DNA of 64,000 bases from Sindora glabra. Taxonomy: Eukaryota > Streptophyta > Magnoliopsida > Fabales > Fabaceae. Location of the stretch: positions 57,951,809 to 58,015,808 of the forward strand of contig CM035236.1 in NCBI GenBank assembly GCA_020226215.1, written 5' to 3'. The notes below the pieces were generated by a model. It did not search any database, had not been told where the DNA came from, and saw only the letters and a program-made list of their open reading frames with translations. Position numbers and translations under genes: made by a program. Each line of letters opens with the position of its first letter. Within the stretch, counting starts at the first letter, position 1. Positions 11,952-23,906 of this stretch are shown piece by piece.

Positions 11952-14497
11952 TGTAACTCCCTTACTTATCAATGCCTTATTCCTCATTTACTAGATTATT
12001 ATTATGTACTCATTCGCCATCTACCTCAAGCTAATTCGGAATATCTCAAATTTCTGTATTTCATACAACATGAACAAGAGTGATATCATTATACAAAAGT
12101 TGAAATTACAGAATATACATCCATCACTTACAATATTACCAACTATACAATCATTTTTGATATACAACTTCAAAACATTATTGTTCTTTATCACGAGAGC
12201 CTTTGGAAGCATCACCTAGAATGGTTAGTAACAATACAAAAAAAAACATGAGAAACAAAGTTTCCCAGTAGCTAGCTATTGCCCTAAAAATATATTAAGC
12301 CATTCCAGATCCTTAAGCAAATAAAACATACGTTTCAAAATCAAATAATCATTTATCATCATATTCAATATCATACCATTGTAAGAAATATGCACTGCAC
12401 ACAGCAATCATCAAGCCCATTCAAGGACTTATATCAATATCTAGATGGCCATCACAGATAATCGTACCTAGGCCTCACACAGCAATTCACTGTTTTCCCG
12501 GGGTATTCAAGCCAAAGGCCTAACACAGTATCACACTGTCTTCCTGAGGTTTCTGGCCATAGGTACCGCACACAACAATTGCACTATTATCCCCGAGGAT
12601 CTGGAGCCATAGGCCAAACACAGTATTTTACTGTCTTCCCAGGTTGTGCCACAACAATTGCATACACATTCCATACAATGGCATAAAATACAGAAAATCA
12701 TGTAAATAGAAAATAGCTTAAGGATAAAGCTAGCTACCTTTCTCAAGCTTCCAATGTGATGTTCCCTTTGCTCTCACCAAAAACTCCTTTACGCTTCCTC
12801 TTGCCTTTGCAAGTTGTCACTCCTTAGTCTATACAAATACACATCATAGTTTTTATTAGAATATCATCACTTTCCCTAATCCTCATGTATTCTTTACTTT
12901 CTCCATTTAAATAAATGCATACTTAGATGCTCTATATCTTGTTTTCAAGCCTTGAAATGACACATATGAACATTAGAAAAGGATACAAAGGTAAAACCAT
13001 GCAAATCCTGAAGAAACTAAGCCAAAAAGTTTACTTAACAAAGAACACGGGGGTCCCATACCCCGTGTTCAGGGCCGTGTTTCTTACTGGACGGCTTCGA
13101 GGCTTCACCAGTTCATTCAGAGAAGAACACGGGGGTGAACACGGGACGTGTTCTACCCTGTGTACCTTACTGCCCTTCAGTCCTGAGGTAAACACGGGGA
13201 GTGTTGCACCCCGTGTAGCACACTGATCAGCTTCGACGAGGAACACGGGGTACAACACGGGCCGTGTTCTACCCCGTGTACCTTGCTGATCCTTCAAGAA
13301 CACACTAAACAGCTAAAACTCCTTCCTTCCTTCTTTTTCATATTCATAGTTTTGGCTTCTCAAAAGGAAAAATGCACACAAACACTTTCACAATTCCAAG
13401 TTTCATCTTTCATAGGCTTTAGGCTTCATAAAAATTATTCTAACTTCATCCTTTTTAGCCAAGTTCTAAACATATTATACCAATACTACACATGCACCCT
13501 TATGCCTCTAAAACCCAAGTGTGTACATCATGTTTCTTGTTGTTTTTACACCAAACCAAAGCCATAGCTTAACATAACAACATTTAAAACACCATTAAAC
13601 ATATTCAAATCATCCTAAGCTCCATGTTCAATCACCCTTGACCACACCAACATCAAGATTTCAAGAAACTAAGAAGAGTACATTAAAGAGCTCTTAGAGG
13701 AGAACATTTTTACCTCTTGGTGCAACTTGAAAATCCTCACTTGGAGCTCCCCAAACTTAAACAAACTTGAGCTTTTCCTCAATCTAAGCACACCAATGGA
13801 TAGAGCTTGATGAGAGGAGTAACTTTCCCTTCTACACCTTAGCTTGAATCTAAGTATTTTTGGGTGAAAAAGCTAAGAGAAACTTTCTCTCTCTTCTTTC
13901 TCTCTCTCTCACACGTCCAAGCTTGCTTTCATGGAGTTGCTGCAGCTTTTTGGAGAAATGGAGAAGAGGGTGGGGTTTTCTTGAAGCTTCTAGGGCATTT
14001 TGGTCCTTTTTGAAATTTCCAAGGGTATTTTAACCCTTTTTCAACAATTAGTAAGGCTATTCTTGCCATTATTTTTCTAACAATGACACTTGTCATGAGT
14101 CTATTGGTCACACTAATTAAAATCACATATTGCACCCCAAATTCTTGGTTATTCATATTAGATCCCAAATTCTTAATTATTTTCACTTTAACCACACCCG
14201 ATTTTGCACTTTTATAATTTAATCCATAGGGTTTTTGTCTGTTTAAAAATTTCTTACACTGTTAGACTTAGACAACTTCTCTTTTTAGGGTTTTCCAACT
14301 TCCTCTGATCATTTATACTGCTTAAGCAAATAAATTCTTTTCCCTACTATCCTTTTCCTTCAAAATTTCGTTTACCTTACACTTAATTCCCTTCAACTTA
14401 AAATTCACCCACCAAGCTAATTCAAACGTGCTCTTCGTTTCTACAGCCTCAGAATTTAGAGATTCAGATAATAGAATTGAAAATTCGGAACATTACA
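11952..14497 (-). mobile_element. Solo Ty3/gypsy LTR inserted in RT; duplication TTAAA
   Basis: Minus strand starts TGTAATGTTCCGAATTTTC (14497) and ends AAGTAAGGGAGTTACA (11952), matching both ends of the young LTRs at 26353/33161. The 5-bp direct repeat TTAAA flanks it (11947-11951 and 14498-14502). Length is 2546 bp versus 2452-2454 bp for the young LTRs. The GC-rich hairpin module (about 13040-13285) and the CGGG-type repeats (12450-12665) are present. It cuts the old gypsy RT between the 'F-G-L' region and 'P-V-A-F', which reads on across the junction. No internal sequence remains. Confidence 0.93.
13040..13285. repeat. GC-rich hairpin module of the solo LTR
   Basis: Alternating ACACGGGG and CCCCGTGT octamers form several inverted pairs, among them the nested palindrome ACACGGGCCGTGTTCTACC near 13255-13275. 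It is the reverse complement of the modules at 27567-27802 and 34375-34608, with one extra GGCCGTGTTTC piece near 13070. Short open frames on both strands here are by-products of the GC-rich palindromes. Confidence 0.85.
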
Positions 14498-14760
14498 TTA
14501 AACCTATAAATGCTACAGGAGCAATCCAAATGACATAACTAGAAACTCATAATGGCTATAACGAGTTTGGAATACCATTATTGGAATATCTTCCTTCCAA
14601 ATTTTTAATTGATGGTAACCTAATTGCAAATTGATAAACAAATCATCTATCCTCAATGAAGGATACTTGTTCCTAATTAATTTTTGAAAATTACTGTGAT
14701 TCTTGTAACTACTAGTAATCAATACACAATTGTAATGTCCTATCCTTCTTTTTTACAAAT
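14498..14760 (-). pseudogene. RT N-terminal half (old gypsy element)
   Basis: Open frame 14722-14513 contains NKYPSLRIDDLF, LQLGYHQLK, IPIMVFQTRYSHYEFLVM and SFGL. These are the conserved RT blocks 'N-K-Y-P-L-P-R-I-D-D-L', 'G-Y-H-Q-L', 'F-x-T-R-Y-G-H-Y-E-F-x-V-M-P-F-G-L'. The family's 'D-L-R-S' before GYHQL is degraded. After SFGL the reading goes through an LL/stop region and PVAF to the TTAAA duplication, then jumps the solo LTR to 11951. Confidence 0.8.
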
Positions 14761-15119
14761 AACACTAATGCTCCTCATGGTGATGAAGTGGGTTATACAA
14801 AACCCATATCTAACAAATCTTGTAATTGTTCCTTTAATTCCTTTAGCTTTATTGGCACCATTCAATAAGTCACTATAGAAATTAGATTTATTCTAGGAAT
14901 GGTTTTAATTGTAAATTTAATTTTCCAATCTAGTAGTAATCTTAGCAGATCCTTTGGAAAAACATTAGGAAATTCTTTTGTTACGGGAACTTCATCTATC
15001 CCTACTCTTTTCTTTTTAACCTCCTTCACTAAAGCTATCCAAACAATAAATCCTTTATTTACTAATTTTCAAACTTCCATACATGACACAAAAGTTGGCA
15101 TTCCTGCTTTCTTTTCACC
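14761..15119 (-). pseudogene. Protease-to-RT linker of the old gypsy element, heavily decayed
   Basis: Lies between the protease remnant and the RT fingers. Minus-strand codons are interrupted by stops. Short open frames on the plus strand (14684-14878, 14899-15123) have no family signal and are antisense by-products. Confidence 0.4.
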
Positions 15120-15480
15120 TTGAAAATTTTTAACTTTACTTCCTTCTAGTCAATAAGTTATAATTTTATGATAATAATTAACATAAGCATAATATTTCAA
15201 TAGCCAATCTATCTCTAGAATTATGTCATAATCCACTATTTCTAACATGATTAAATCAATTAGAGTTGGGTATTTATCTATTTACATTACATAACCTTTA
15301 ACACCGTAGGTTGCTAGAATGACTTCTCCCACTGGTGTATTCACCATTAAAGGTTTGTTCAATTCACTTAATAGTTTTGAAAGCTTAACTATTAAAATTT
15401 TGGACACAAAAAAATGCATAGCACCAAGTCAAATAACACTTTCATCATATTAAAATAGTACATGTCACTAATGTATTAAT
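15120..15480 (-). pseudogene. Aspartic protease remnant (old gypsy element)
   Basis: Minus strand 15265-15170 reads VDLIMLEIVDYDIILEIDWL then KYYAYVN, matching the 'D-x-x-V-L-x-M-x-D-F-D-V-I-L-G-M-D-W-L' segment of retroviral-type plant gypsy proteases. Upstream near 15430 the active-site region is recognisable as VLFDL and, one base out of frame, GAMHFFVSK. A single-base indel thus breaks the catalytic Asp-Ser/Thr-Gly motif. Confidence 0.7.
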
Positions 15481-15599
15481 AGCTTGGACATCTTGGCATG
15501 TCATGGTAAATATTCTTACTTGGGTCTTGACTGGCTCTTTTCCTTTACTTTTCCTATTTAACATTGGTGGAATTACTAAGATTGTATTTTAATTAGGTT

Positions 15600-15671
15600 G
15601 CACATTGGAGGTTGTAAAGTTGCTCTCTTTTTAAGTAGTTAGGCACTCAAGAGCTCAATGCCCCATTTGCC
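15600..15671 (-). pseudogene. Gag zinc-knuckle second half (old gypsy element)
   Basis: Minus strand from 15671 reads GQMGH-stop-ALEC, the end of a CCHC zinc knuckle. The first half (CHWCNLSHFGQC then FKCG) is on the other side of the solo LTR at 19554-19613. The two halves join exactly at the TTGCC/TTGTC duplication. Confidence 0.75.
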
Positions 15672-18600
15672 TGTCACAACCCATTTTTTAGACATCATAA
15701 TTGGTATAAAGATATATAACTAGTACTACTATACTAGCTAAATATCCTTACAAGCCTTACTAATAATACTGACTCCTTTATTTTTCTCTAACTTTTAAAA
15801 ATTATTTTGCACATTATATAGCTAAAATATTTTATACTATGCGCACATTTAAAAAAAATTTCAAAATATTTACGTACAGCAAATATAATTCACATATATT
15901 TTTTTTTGTATTTGAAAACCTTGTATATAGATAAAAATTATAATACATTTAGTATTAGAATACAGACAACAAAATTCTGACTTCTATATTGAGTTTAATG
16001 GCAGGTATGGATACATGTGTCAAATAGTAGCACTAGATCCACATCTTATATCTGTAAATAGGATACCATAAGTAAAAAAAAATGAGTATAGGATACTTAA
16101 TGAATAAAAATGTCTACCTTCATTTCTAACAAGTATTTACAATAAATATTATTATTAGTTAACTTAACTTATTGCAACCTATATGATGTATTATTTACAA
16201 TTTCTTACTAGAGAATGGTAATAATGACTATTAGTAAAAATTTACCAAATGGTCATGGTTAGTATTTAAGATTCCTTCATATTTTTGGTCCAGCCCTATT
16301 CTCCACTACCTTAGGCACAAGGTAACTAACCTTATCCCTCTAACCCTTACCATTTCTCTCTTCCTCTACGAAAGATGTTCATCTTCCTCCATAAATTGGA
16401 TACAGAATGAGTAATCATACTTATAATAAGCATTGATAGGATGACATTAGCGTACATAGGCATTAACCATGTAGTTTAGCATTTTATAACATAGGGTATG
16501 GTCAAAATACTAACTATACCATAAGGGTTTTGTTAATAAAATTTATCATTATCATATATTCAATCTTCAATAGCATATATCAATATCTTTAATATTGATA
16601 TATAATCTTTTAATTCATGTTAAATAGCTTAAGTATCATCAATTATATCACAGTTCTTATACGTAATCCCATTTCATCATTTCTCATATATAATCACATT
16701 TCAAGGTTAACATTGAAACATTCTATTCAAGTAGTGATAGCATTCAATTAGCAAATTATAATTGAAGCATCATTCATGATTAAAGATCATGTAATGTTAT
16801 ACCTAGGATTGTCACATACTACCTTTCTATCTTCATTTATAGAAACATATAATTTTAGTGAATAGTTATTCATATTATTCCAATATGATCAATCTTTTTA
16901 TAAATTCTTTTCTTAAAGAAATTATAACTATCCTATTGCCAATTACCTTGTATGTATCATGGTTTTGGTACTTTTTAAGGCTTTCAAATAAATTTTAAAT
17001 TTCATCAAAATTTATCCTAGCATTCCTAACATAATATTACACATCAAATATTAATTAATTTGCCTCATCTCTTCCCACGGGCACTATTCACCTAAAACTA
17101 AAAATGGGAAATGCAAAACAAGACAGCATAAGGGCACTTACAATTCAAGCCTCTTTTAAGTAAACAAATCATCTCCAATCATCAATAATGTTTAACATAA
17201 CATCCCTAACATGTTAAATAAGAAATAACTAAAGTGTTGTATGATAAATTTTATGACTTTGCCCATGCACTAAAGGCATAAATTTAAAATGACCAAATTT
17301 GGATAGCATTAGAGCTGTGAAAACTAAACTATCATCTGGGTAAACTAATCAACTCTATTTCCCACCAAATTTTGAGAAAAGGCTTACTAACATCCTAAAT
17401 ATAATGTTTAAAATTTTGTATGATTTTTCTTATTCATTTGTTGTCTTAAAAATTTTCAAACTAGAGAGCAACCATGATAGAGATTTGAAATGGATTATTT
17501 TGAGCATCTCACTTATAAACAACTTTTTTATACATCTAAAAATTTTCAAAAAATCTTAAGTTTATCTATAGTCATTCTAAAACTAAATATGACCTTAAAA
17601 TTTCAACAATTAAATTTTTAAAAATTTTTAATCATGATTCCAAAGGTAAAGGGAAACACATCTTTAACATCTCTTTGACAAAATTCCTTCCTAGACTTCC
17701 CTATAACAATTTTCTAAGGAAAGACCCTATAAATCATTTTATATTCATTTCAACATCATAATACTAATATCATATCATGCCTCATAATGCATAGTATTAA
17801 TCCATAATAAACATTAAACATGAAGATAGCCAAATAATTACCAACTAACCATAAGTTTTTTACAAAAATATAATCTTGTTAGGCTGCCAATCTTTACAAT
17901 GAATTCCTTTTAGGTATCTAAGTCATTTCAATAAATCCCTAAACTATGAAATAATATATATAACATATGTATCTTGAAAAATATCAATTGTTTGACATAA
18001 TTTCAATCTTTCTAGGGATTGTTCATGCAATCCCATTTCACAATAGTAAAAATAAGGTAACACCGGCAATGTTCAAAGAGATGAATTTTTAAAATATCTA
18101 AATGATCTCAAAAATTTTCCATATAAATATATGAAGTTTTTAACATGTTATTTAATTAATAAAAAATCGTATTCCATTAAGATCTCATGGCTTTATTGGT
18201 CATAAAAATTCATCCATCTAGTGCTACCATTTTCAAACAGCACTGGAGCTACTTCTGGAATTTGCCCTTTTTGGCACTCAAAAGAACTTTGATTTTAATG
18301 AAACTTATGCTTTTAGTTTCATAACATCTTAAGGTTTCCAAAATGTATTTTTTACAATTTTTAAATATCAATATGTTAGCCAAAAATCCAAAAAATAGAA
18401 AGGGTGAAACCCAATCCTCTGCTTTAAGCTTAATTCTTCTATATTCATGAAAATTCATCTTAAAAATATCTAAAAATTTCAAAAAAAATTTAAATCATAA
18501 TCTAACACCATATATAACCTAAAAATACTTAAAATAATTTTTTTAAGGATGAAGAAGAATTTTCACTTACCTCATCTTCTTACTTTCCTATTTTCATTTC

Positions 18601-19553
18601 CAAGGGCAGCATTGGTGAAGTTTTTTTTTTTTTCTGTAAGTCTTCTTTTGAAATTTCTTCAATTGATTAAGATATGAAAAATTCCTCTCTTTAGCTCTCA
18701 AACCCATGGCTTCTCCTTTTGAAAAATGGCTGAAGATCCTTCTTCAAATGTGGCAAAAAATCATTTTTTATATTAAACTTCCAACTAATCACAAATAGCC
18801 AAAAAATTTTCCTTTTTATTTTAATTAAAAATAAATTAAATATAGATATGGGTAGGGTAGCTAGCATGCCTTGCTATCCCTTTTGCCCTTCTTTCACTTT
18901 TAAGCTAATTAAATTTACATAAATTACAATTTTTGCCCTTCTTGTAAAAAATGTCCTTAACTTTTCGCTTAATGACATTTACATCCTAACTCACCCTAGA
19001 AGCTTGCTACACATGTGGGCCCTTCAAGAAGTCCATTTGGGCCTTTAAAAACCAATCTTAATGAGCCCAAAATAAAATAAAATTACCTAATTTGAATATA
19101 TCTTAATTTTGGGTTCAAAAGAATGAATTTTCATCTAATCGGACCAAAAATATAATAAATTCTTTTCCAAAGGTTCCTTATATTATTTATAGCTCTTTTT
19201 GACTCATATTAGTCCTTAATAAATTTTTCATAAAAATTCTAATTCAACACATGTTCCAATTTTATCTATAATTCACCTGAATATTGCCCGATTACTCTAT
19301 CTGATTAACTACTTTAGGGTTTTCTAATTGATATTTCTTTTTGAATTTTTGAGTAATTCTTTCTCCTACTTCCAATTGGACCTTCATGCAATTTGTTTCT
19401 AATATCTATAAAGCCTCTAAAATAAGCTCAAAATGATTGACTTCATATTCAAGTCCATTTATACATTTAAGCCCACTTTCCATTTCTAAAAGGTTCTTTT
19501 TTGGCTTGTAAACTCCCCTTTTAAGTCTCCTTGTTTCTTTTAGGGATATTACA
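15672..19553 (-). mobile_element. Solo Ty3/gypsy LTR inserted in the gag zinc knuckle; duplication TTGCC/TTGTC
   Basis: Minus strand begins TGTAATATCCCTAAAAG (19553) and ends with TGGGTTGTGACA (15672), the ends of the gypsy LTR type seen also at 20835-23906 and 52427-55233. The flanks are TTGCC (15667-15671) and TTGTC (19554-19558), a 5-bp target duplication with one C/T change. At 3882 bp it is longer than its relatives. Internal landmarks shared with them include 'ACTAGTACTACTATACTAGC' near the left end and the 'CACTATTCACCT' phrase. No open frame of interest; the antisense 77-codon frame at 18249-18482 has no family signal. Confidence 0.87.
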
Positions 19554-20815
19554 TTGTCCACATTTGAAATAGGATTCACATTGTCCAAAATGACTAAGGT
19601 TACACCAATGACAACAAGGAAGTCTATTGGGTGGATTTGGAAATAAGTAGTTTCTATTACAAATATTAGGGCCTATTTCAAGTTTGCTATTAGAAACTCT
19701 TTCTTAGAAACTTCTTCGATCTTGGAATATATTTCTTCTAGTTCACTTCCTTCTAATAGATACATTTTGAGTAGCTACCACTTTCCATGTGTCTCTAGTG
19801 CTTCCTCCTTAGACCTTTGTTTTCCTTCCTCTCAAAATTTTTTTTCTGCTTTTGTCTTTCGTTGGCATGTAATTTTTCTTTGATTGGTTGATTTAAGCTT
19901 TGCTTATATGTAATTCCATTAAAAATGTATACTCAATCAAAGGAATAATCTTAAAAACTATATACAAATTAGTTCACGCTAGCTTTCTTTGTAGGTACCA
20001 AGTGTTCTGTATGTTAGGATAAACAAGTAAAATACACATCATATTAAGCCATTGCCATGGACTCTTAAGTCAATCTATCAAATTCACAAGCTTTTCCCTA
20101 ATGGAGGCTTAATGGTAAAATCTATCCATTAGTTAAGCTTGAAATTTCCTCTAAATGATTAGTTTATTAGCAATAATTTTTGTTTCAATATTATGAACAT
20201 ACTAGAAATGAGCCACATCTTCTAACAAGTAGCCTACTAATTCCACCATTATGTTCTTATTATATCTTAACAATTTGCAACTTCTTTCTATCTGATTTGC
20301 AAATCAATAGAGATCCATTATTAGATCCGTACCATTATACTTTAAAAGGTTTACTTTTTTAAACTTATGTACTATAACTCTCTTAGAGGTAATGGGAGAA
20401 CTTGTGGCCTTAGTAGAAGTGGAGCTATAGATGGAGCAAGAGGTTATTGAGTTTAAGCTAAGACTTTTTCTAGAGTCTACTGTAACATTGTAGCCCACGC
20501 TGGAGCTTCAAGCTACTCCCATTCTACCTTATGGAGTTTTTCCAGAGGTATGTTTATGAAGGCTTTATGCTCCATCACTTTTGGATGTGCTCTTGTATGT
20601 CTTCAAGGCATTTTGGCTTGAGTTAGCTTCCTCCTAGGTATAATTCTATAAAATAGCTTTAATTACTAAATACTATTTATTTGAAAGAGGAATAAGAAAA
20701 AATCATACCTATTAAGCTTCATTAATCCATAGTGACTGATATTTATCTTTCCTTCAACCTTCCATGGTCTAAGTGGGCCCATTTTTTACTTTATTATAAA
20801 CAAATTTTATCAGCC
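19554..20815 (-). pseudogene. Gag (capsid and first zinc knuckle) of the old gypsy element
   Basis: Minus strand 19613-19560 reads CHWCNLSHFGQC, then ESYFKCG. This is the paired-Cys, His, Cys pattern preceding and entering the CCHC knuckle of plant Ty3/gypsy gag, with the knuckle's first Cys replaced by Tyr. The knuckle continues at 15671. The remaining ~1.2 kb toward the primer site is where the capsid should lie, but stops and shifts prevent a confident domain reading. Minus frame 20498-20304 is Ser/Thr-rich and may be part of it. Small plus frames are shadows. Confidence 0.6.
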
Positions 20816-20817
20816 TA

Positions 20818-20830
20818 TGCTTTGATATTA
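20818..20830 (-). other. Decayed primer-binding site (tRNA-iMet type)
   Basis: Minus strand reads TAATATCAAAGCA four bases after the LTR end, against the standard TGGTATCAGAGC. The three differences are G-to-A changes. It fixes the orientation of the old element and its 5' LTR. Confidence 0.7.
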
Positions 20831-20834
20831 ACTT

Positions 20835-23800
20835 TATCATGACCTGAATCTTGAGTATTATGACTAATATAAAGACACTTAACTAGTATTATTATACTAA
20901 CTAGTTATCTTTAACAGCCTTTAAGATATTTCTAATTTACTTACTCTCATAACTCTACTAAAAATAAGAATAAATATTTATAGAAAGTACAACTAGTTGT
21001 ACATGCAATTGGAAATTCAAAATATAATTTACATATATTAAAGTATTTATACAAGATTAAACAAAAGATTATATACAAGTACTTTAAGATAAACCTCTAA
21101 CTAGAACTATCCTATTTCTATTTAGTATCTTCCTCAGGATCAAACTCAATAGATAAAAAAGAAGAAAGATCTACCATATTGACAGAACTAGAACTACTAA
21201 ATATATTCTCCTATGAAAGGTTTGGTAAAATAAGATTGATTACAAAAAGGTTTAATTCAAAATTTAACTTCTTATGATTTACAACATAATCAATCTAAGA
21301 ACCCATTACTATCATTTAAAATTTATATCAAAATGTGACTTGGAAAATTCCTTAGGGAGATAGGAAAGTCCTAGTGTAAATGTCAATCATGCTCTAGTAT
21401 CTATGCTCAGAATTTATAAATAAAAATCTAACAACAAATAGTGTCAGTATTAAAATACTCTATGAATGGCTACTATTCTCTTTTTTTTAAGAGTCTTCAC
21501 CACAATTAATCAGGTATAAATATAGCAGTATAAAATAATAAATAATCAGGCTCTTATATGAATTGTTTACAAAATATGCCAAGAAAAACGGTAATAATTG
21601 GTACATAGATTTCTCCTAATATCTTTGATCCAACTTTGTCTCTTACCATCTTAGGTGTAAGGCCACCAACTTTATCCCTCTAACCTTTACCATTCATCTC
21701 CTCCTCTATAAAGGATGCTTATCTCCCCCCATAATCCAAATTCAATGTAAGTAATATTTAGGTGGTTGTCATAGCAACAATTACTCATTTCATATGGTAT
21801 GGTCAAAGTACTAAGTATACCATAAAATTTTCCCATTTTTATACTTATTCAAATTTCATTATCACATGACATTATACCTAAGGTTCATACAAAACCTTTA
21901 CATCCAAGATAATAATAATATTTAAATCCTTTAAATAGCTAACAATTTATAACTTAAACATCATTAATATATTACAAATTTTAATTACTAACAACATTTA
22001 TCAATAAGAAGTAATAAACATTATACATGCTAGGTATTAGTAATTCTCCTATGATTATATGCTTTTTGAGCTCCCAAATTAATTCAAATTTCCACCTAAA
22101 TTTTAGCCAATGCTTCCATCATACTACTGCACATCAAACATCAATTTTCTAAAAATTTTCAAACCCTTGAGTACTATTCACTTAGTACTAGAACTAGGAA
22201 TTTCAAAACAAGACAACATGTGAGTAATTGGAATAAAATCCTCTTTTCAATATTCAAATCACTTCCAACCAATACTAAATTTTAATAACTTGTTCCATAT
22301 GTTAAATGATGAAAAGTTTCAATTATTTCACAAAAATTCCAAGTCAATATTGTTCATATAGAATCAAATCATAGAATTGCTAATTTTGGGCAGTTTTGGA
22401 TTTATTGTAGAAAAAGGGCCTATATGGTATCCAAATCAATTTCAATTACCATTAAATTTTTATACAAGGTTACTAACATGCTAATAATCAAATAACATCA
22501 ATTAATTTAATTTTTTAATCAAATTATGATGGAAACAACACCAAACATCATTATACAAAATCTAGAATTTTGTTTTAAGCTTTTATAACCAAAATCTATA
22601 CAAATGCACTTTCCATAAATCTAAAATTTTCCAAAATTTTCTAATTTTCTCCACAACTATCCTAACATTATTTGTAACATTAAAATATCAAAAATTGAAA
22701 TTTTAACAATTTCTAAACCTAGTTTCTAAAGGGTAATAGAAACATTCCATAATCCTCCTTTGAAGGTTTTGCTTTTAAATTCAACATGCACTTATTGTCA
22801 TTTCTTTAATTAAAATTTGATGAATCTTCTCCTATCAATATTAGCACTATTATATCAACATCATATCATCATATTAATATTTATACAATACTAAAACCAT
22901 ATTATATAGCACCATAACTCACTAAGCATCTATAATAGCATATACTATAATATTCTCTTTTCATAGGAAAACTCAAGGAAACAAGAGATTATTGCTACTC
23001 ATTTTAAATCCTTGGTTCTTTAACCTTTCAAATGCTTTTTAAAATAGCAATAGAGCAACTTCACTAAAAAATCCAAACTTTAGAAATTTTTGAGAGGAGA
23101 TTATCATGAAAACTTGAAGAAGATAAAGGAAAACCTAGGTTATCTTATAAGAATTTGTTTAAACTAGTTAGAGGACCTATTAGAATTTACATAGTGGAGA
23201 AGACTAAATAGATCACAATTTTGTGCTAAGAAATGAGTATATTTTTTTTAACAAAAATGACCCAAAAAGTTTTATATAAAACCTTAATTCAAAGGTTTCC
23301 ATCATAAGTTTCATATTTTTTTATTTTTGTAAACATTTTGCTAATAAATATAATATATGGGGCATGGTTTTTCTAGTTTAAAAGTAGAGTATTTTTCTTC
23401 TCAAATCCACTAAAATTTAGCTAAATAAAATGGTTAGAAATAATTACTAACAAATTCCCCTAATTTTTCACTTATTTACCTAATTGTCATAAGTTTTTTC
23501 TACAAGATTGGCTTTACTTAGGCCTCATTTTTTCTAAACTTTTGGAATCATATTTGGACCCAAAAATAATTGAGCCATATTACCCTATATAATTCAAAAT
23601 GGTTTATTTCAATTTTGGGTCCAATCTCTATGTTTTTTAGTTACCCTAATCATTTTTGGGCCTCTTGGGCTCCTAATTTTTTATTAAGCCTTTACAAAAT
23701 ATTTTTAAATTAGAATTGAATTTTTAATTATATTTTAAATCATATTAGTGTTTAATATAATTTCTACAAAAATTCAAACTATACATAACTCCAAATTGCA

Positions 23801-23906
23801 TCTGCAATTTACCTGATCTTTATCCAATTACCTAATTAAGTCTCTATTAGGGTGATTTCTATTCTAATTTCCTCCTCAAACTTTTTTACTCTATTGTGGT
23901 ATTACA
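20835..23906 (-). mobile_element. 5' LTR of the old minus-strand Ty3/gypsy element
   Basis: Minus strand starts TGTAATACCACAATAGAG (23906) and ends with CAGGTCATGATA (20835; the CA end has become TA), followed by the iMet-like primer site. It pairs with 5435-8231 across most of its 3072 bp. The sequence after 23906 (ATTTA) would be the target duplication, but its partner is lost because the other LTR is truncated. Clear divergence between the two LTRs fits an old insertion that predates the three solo LTRs within it. Confidence 0.85.

Noticed and set aside
18249..18482. 77-codon minus frame
   Set aside because: Located in the solo LTR 15672-19553 without a family signal; chance frame.
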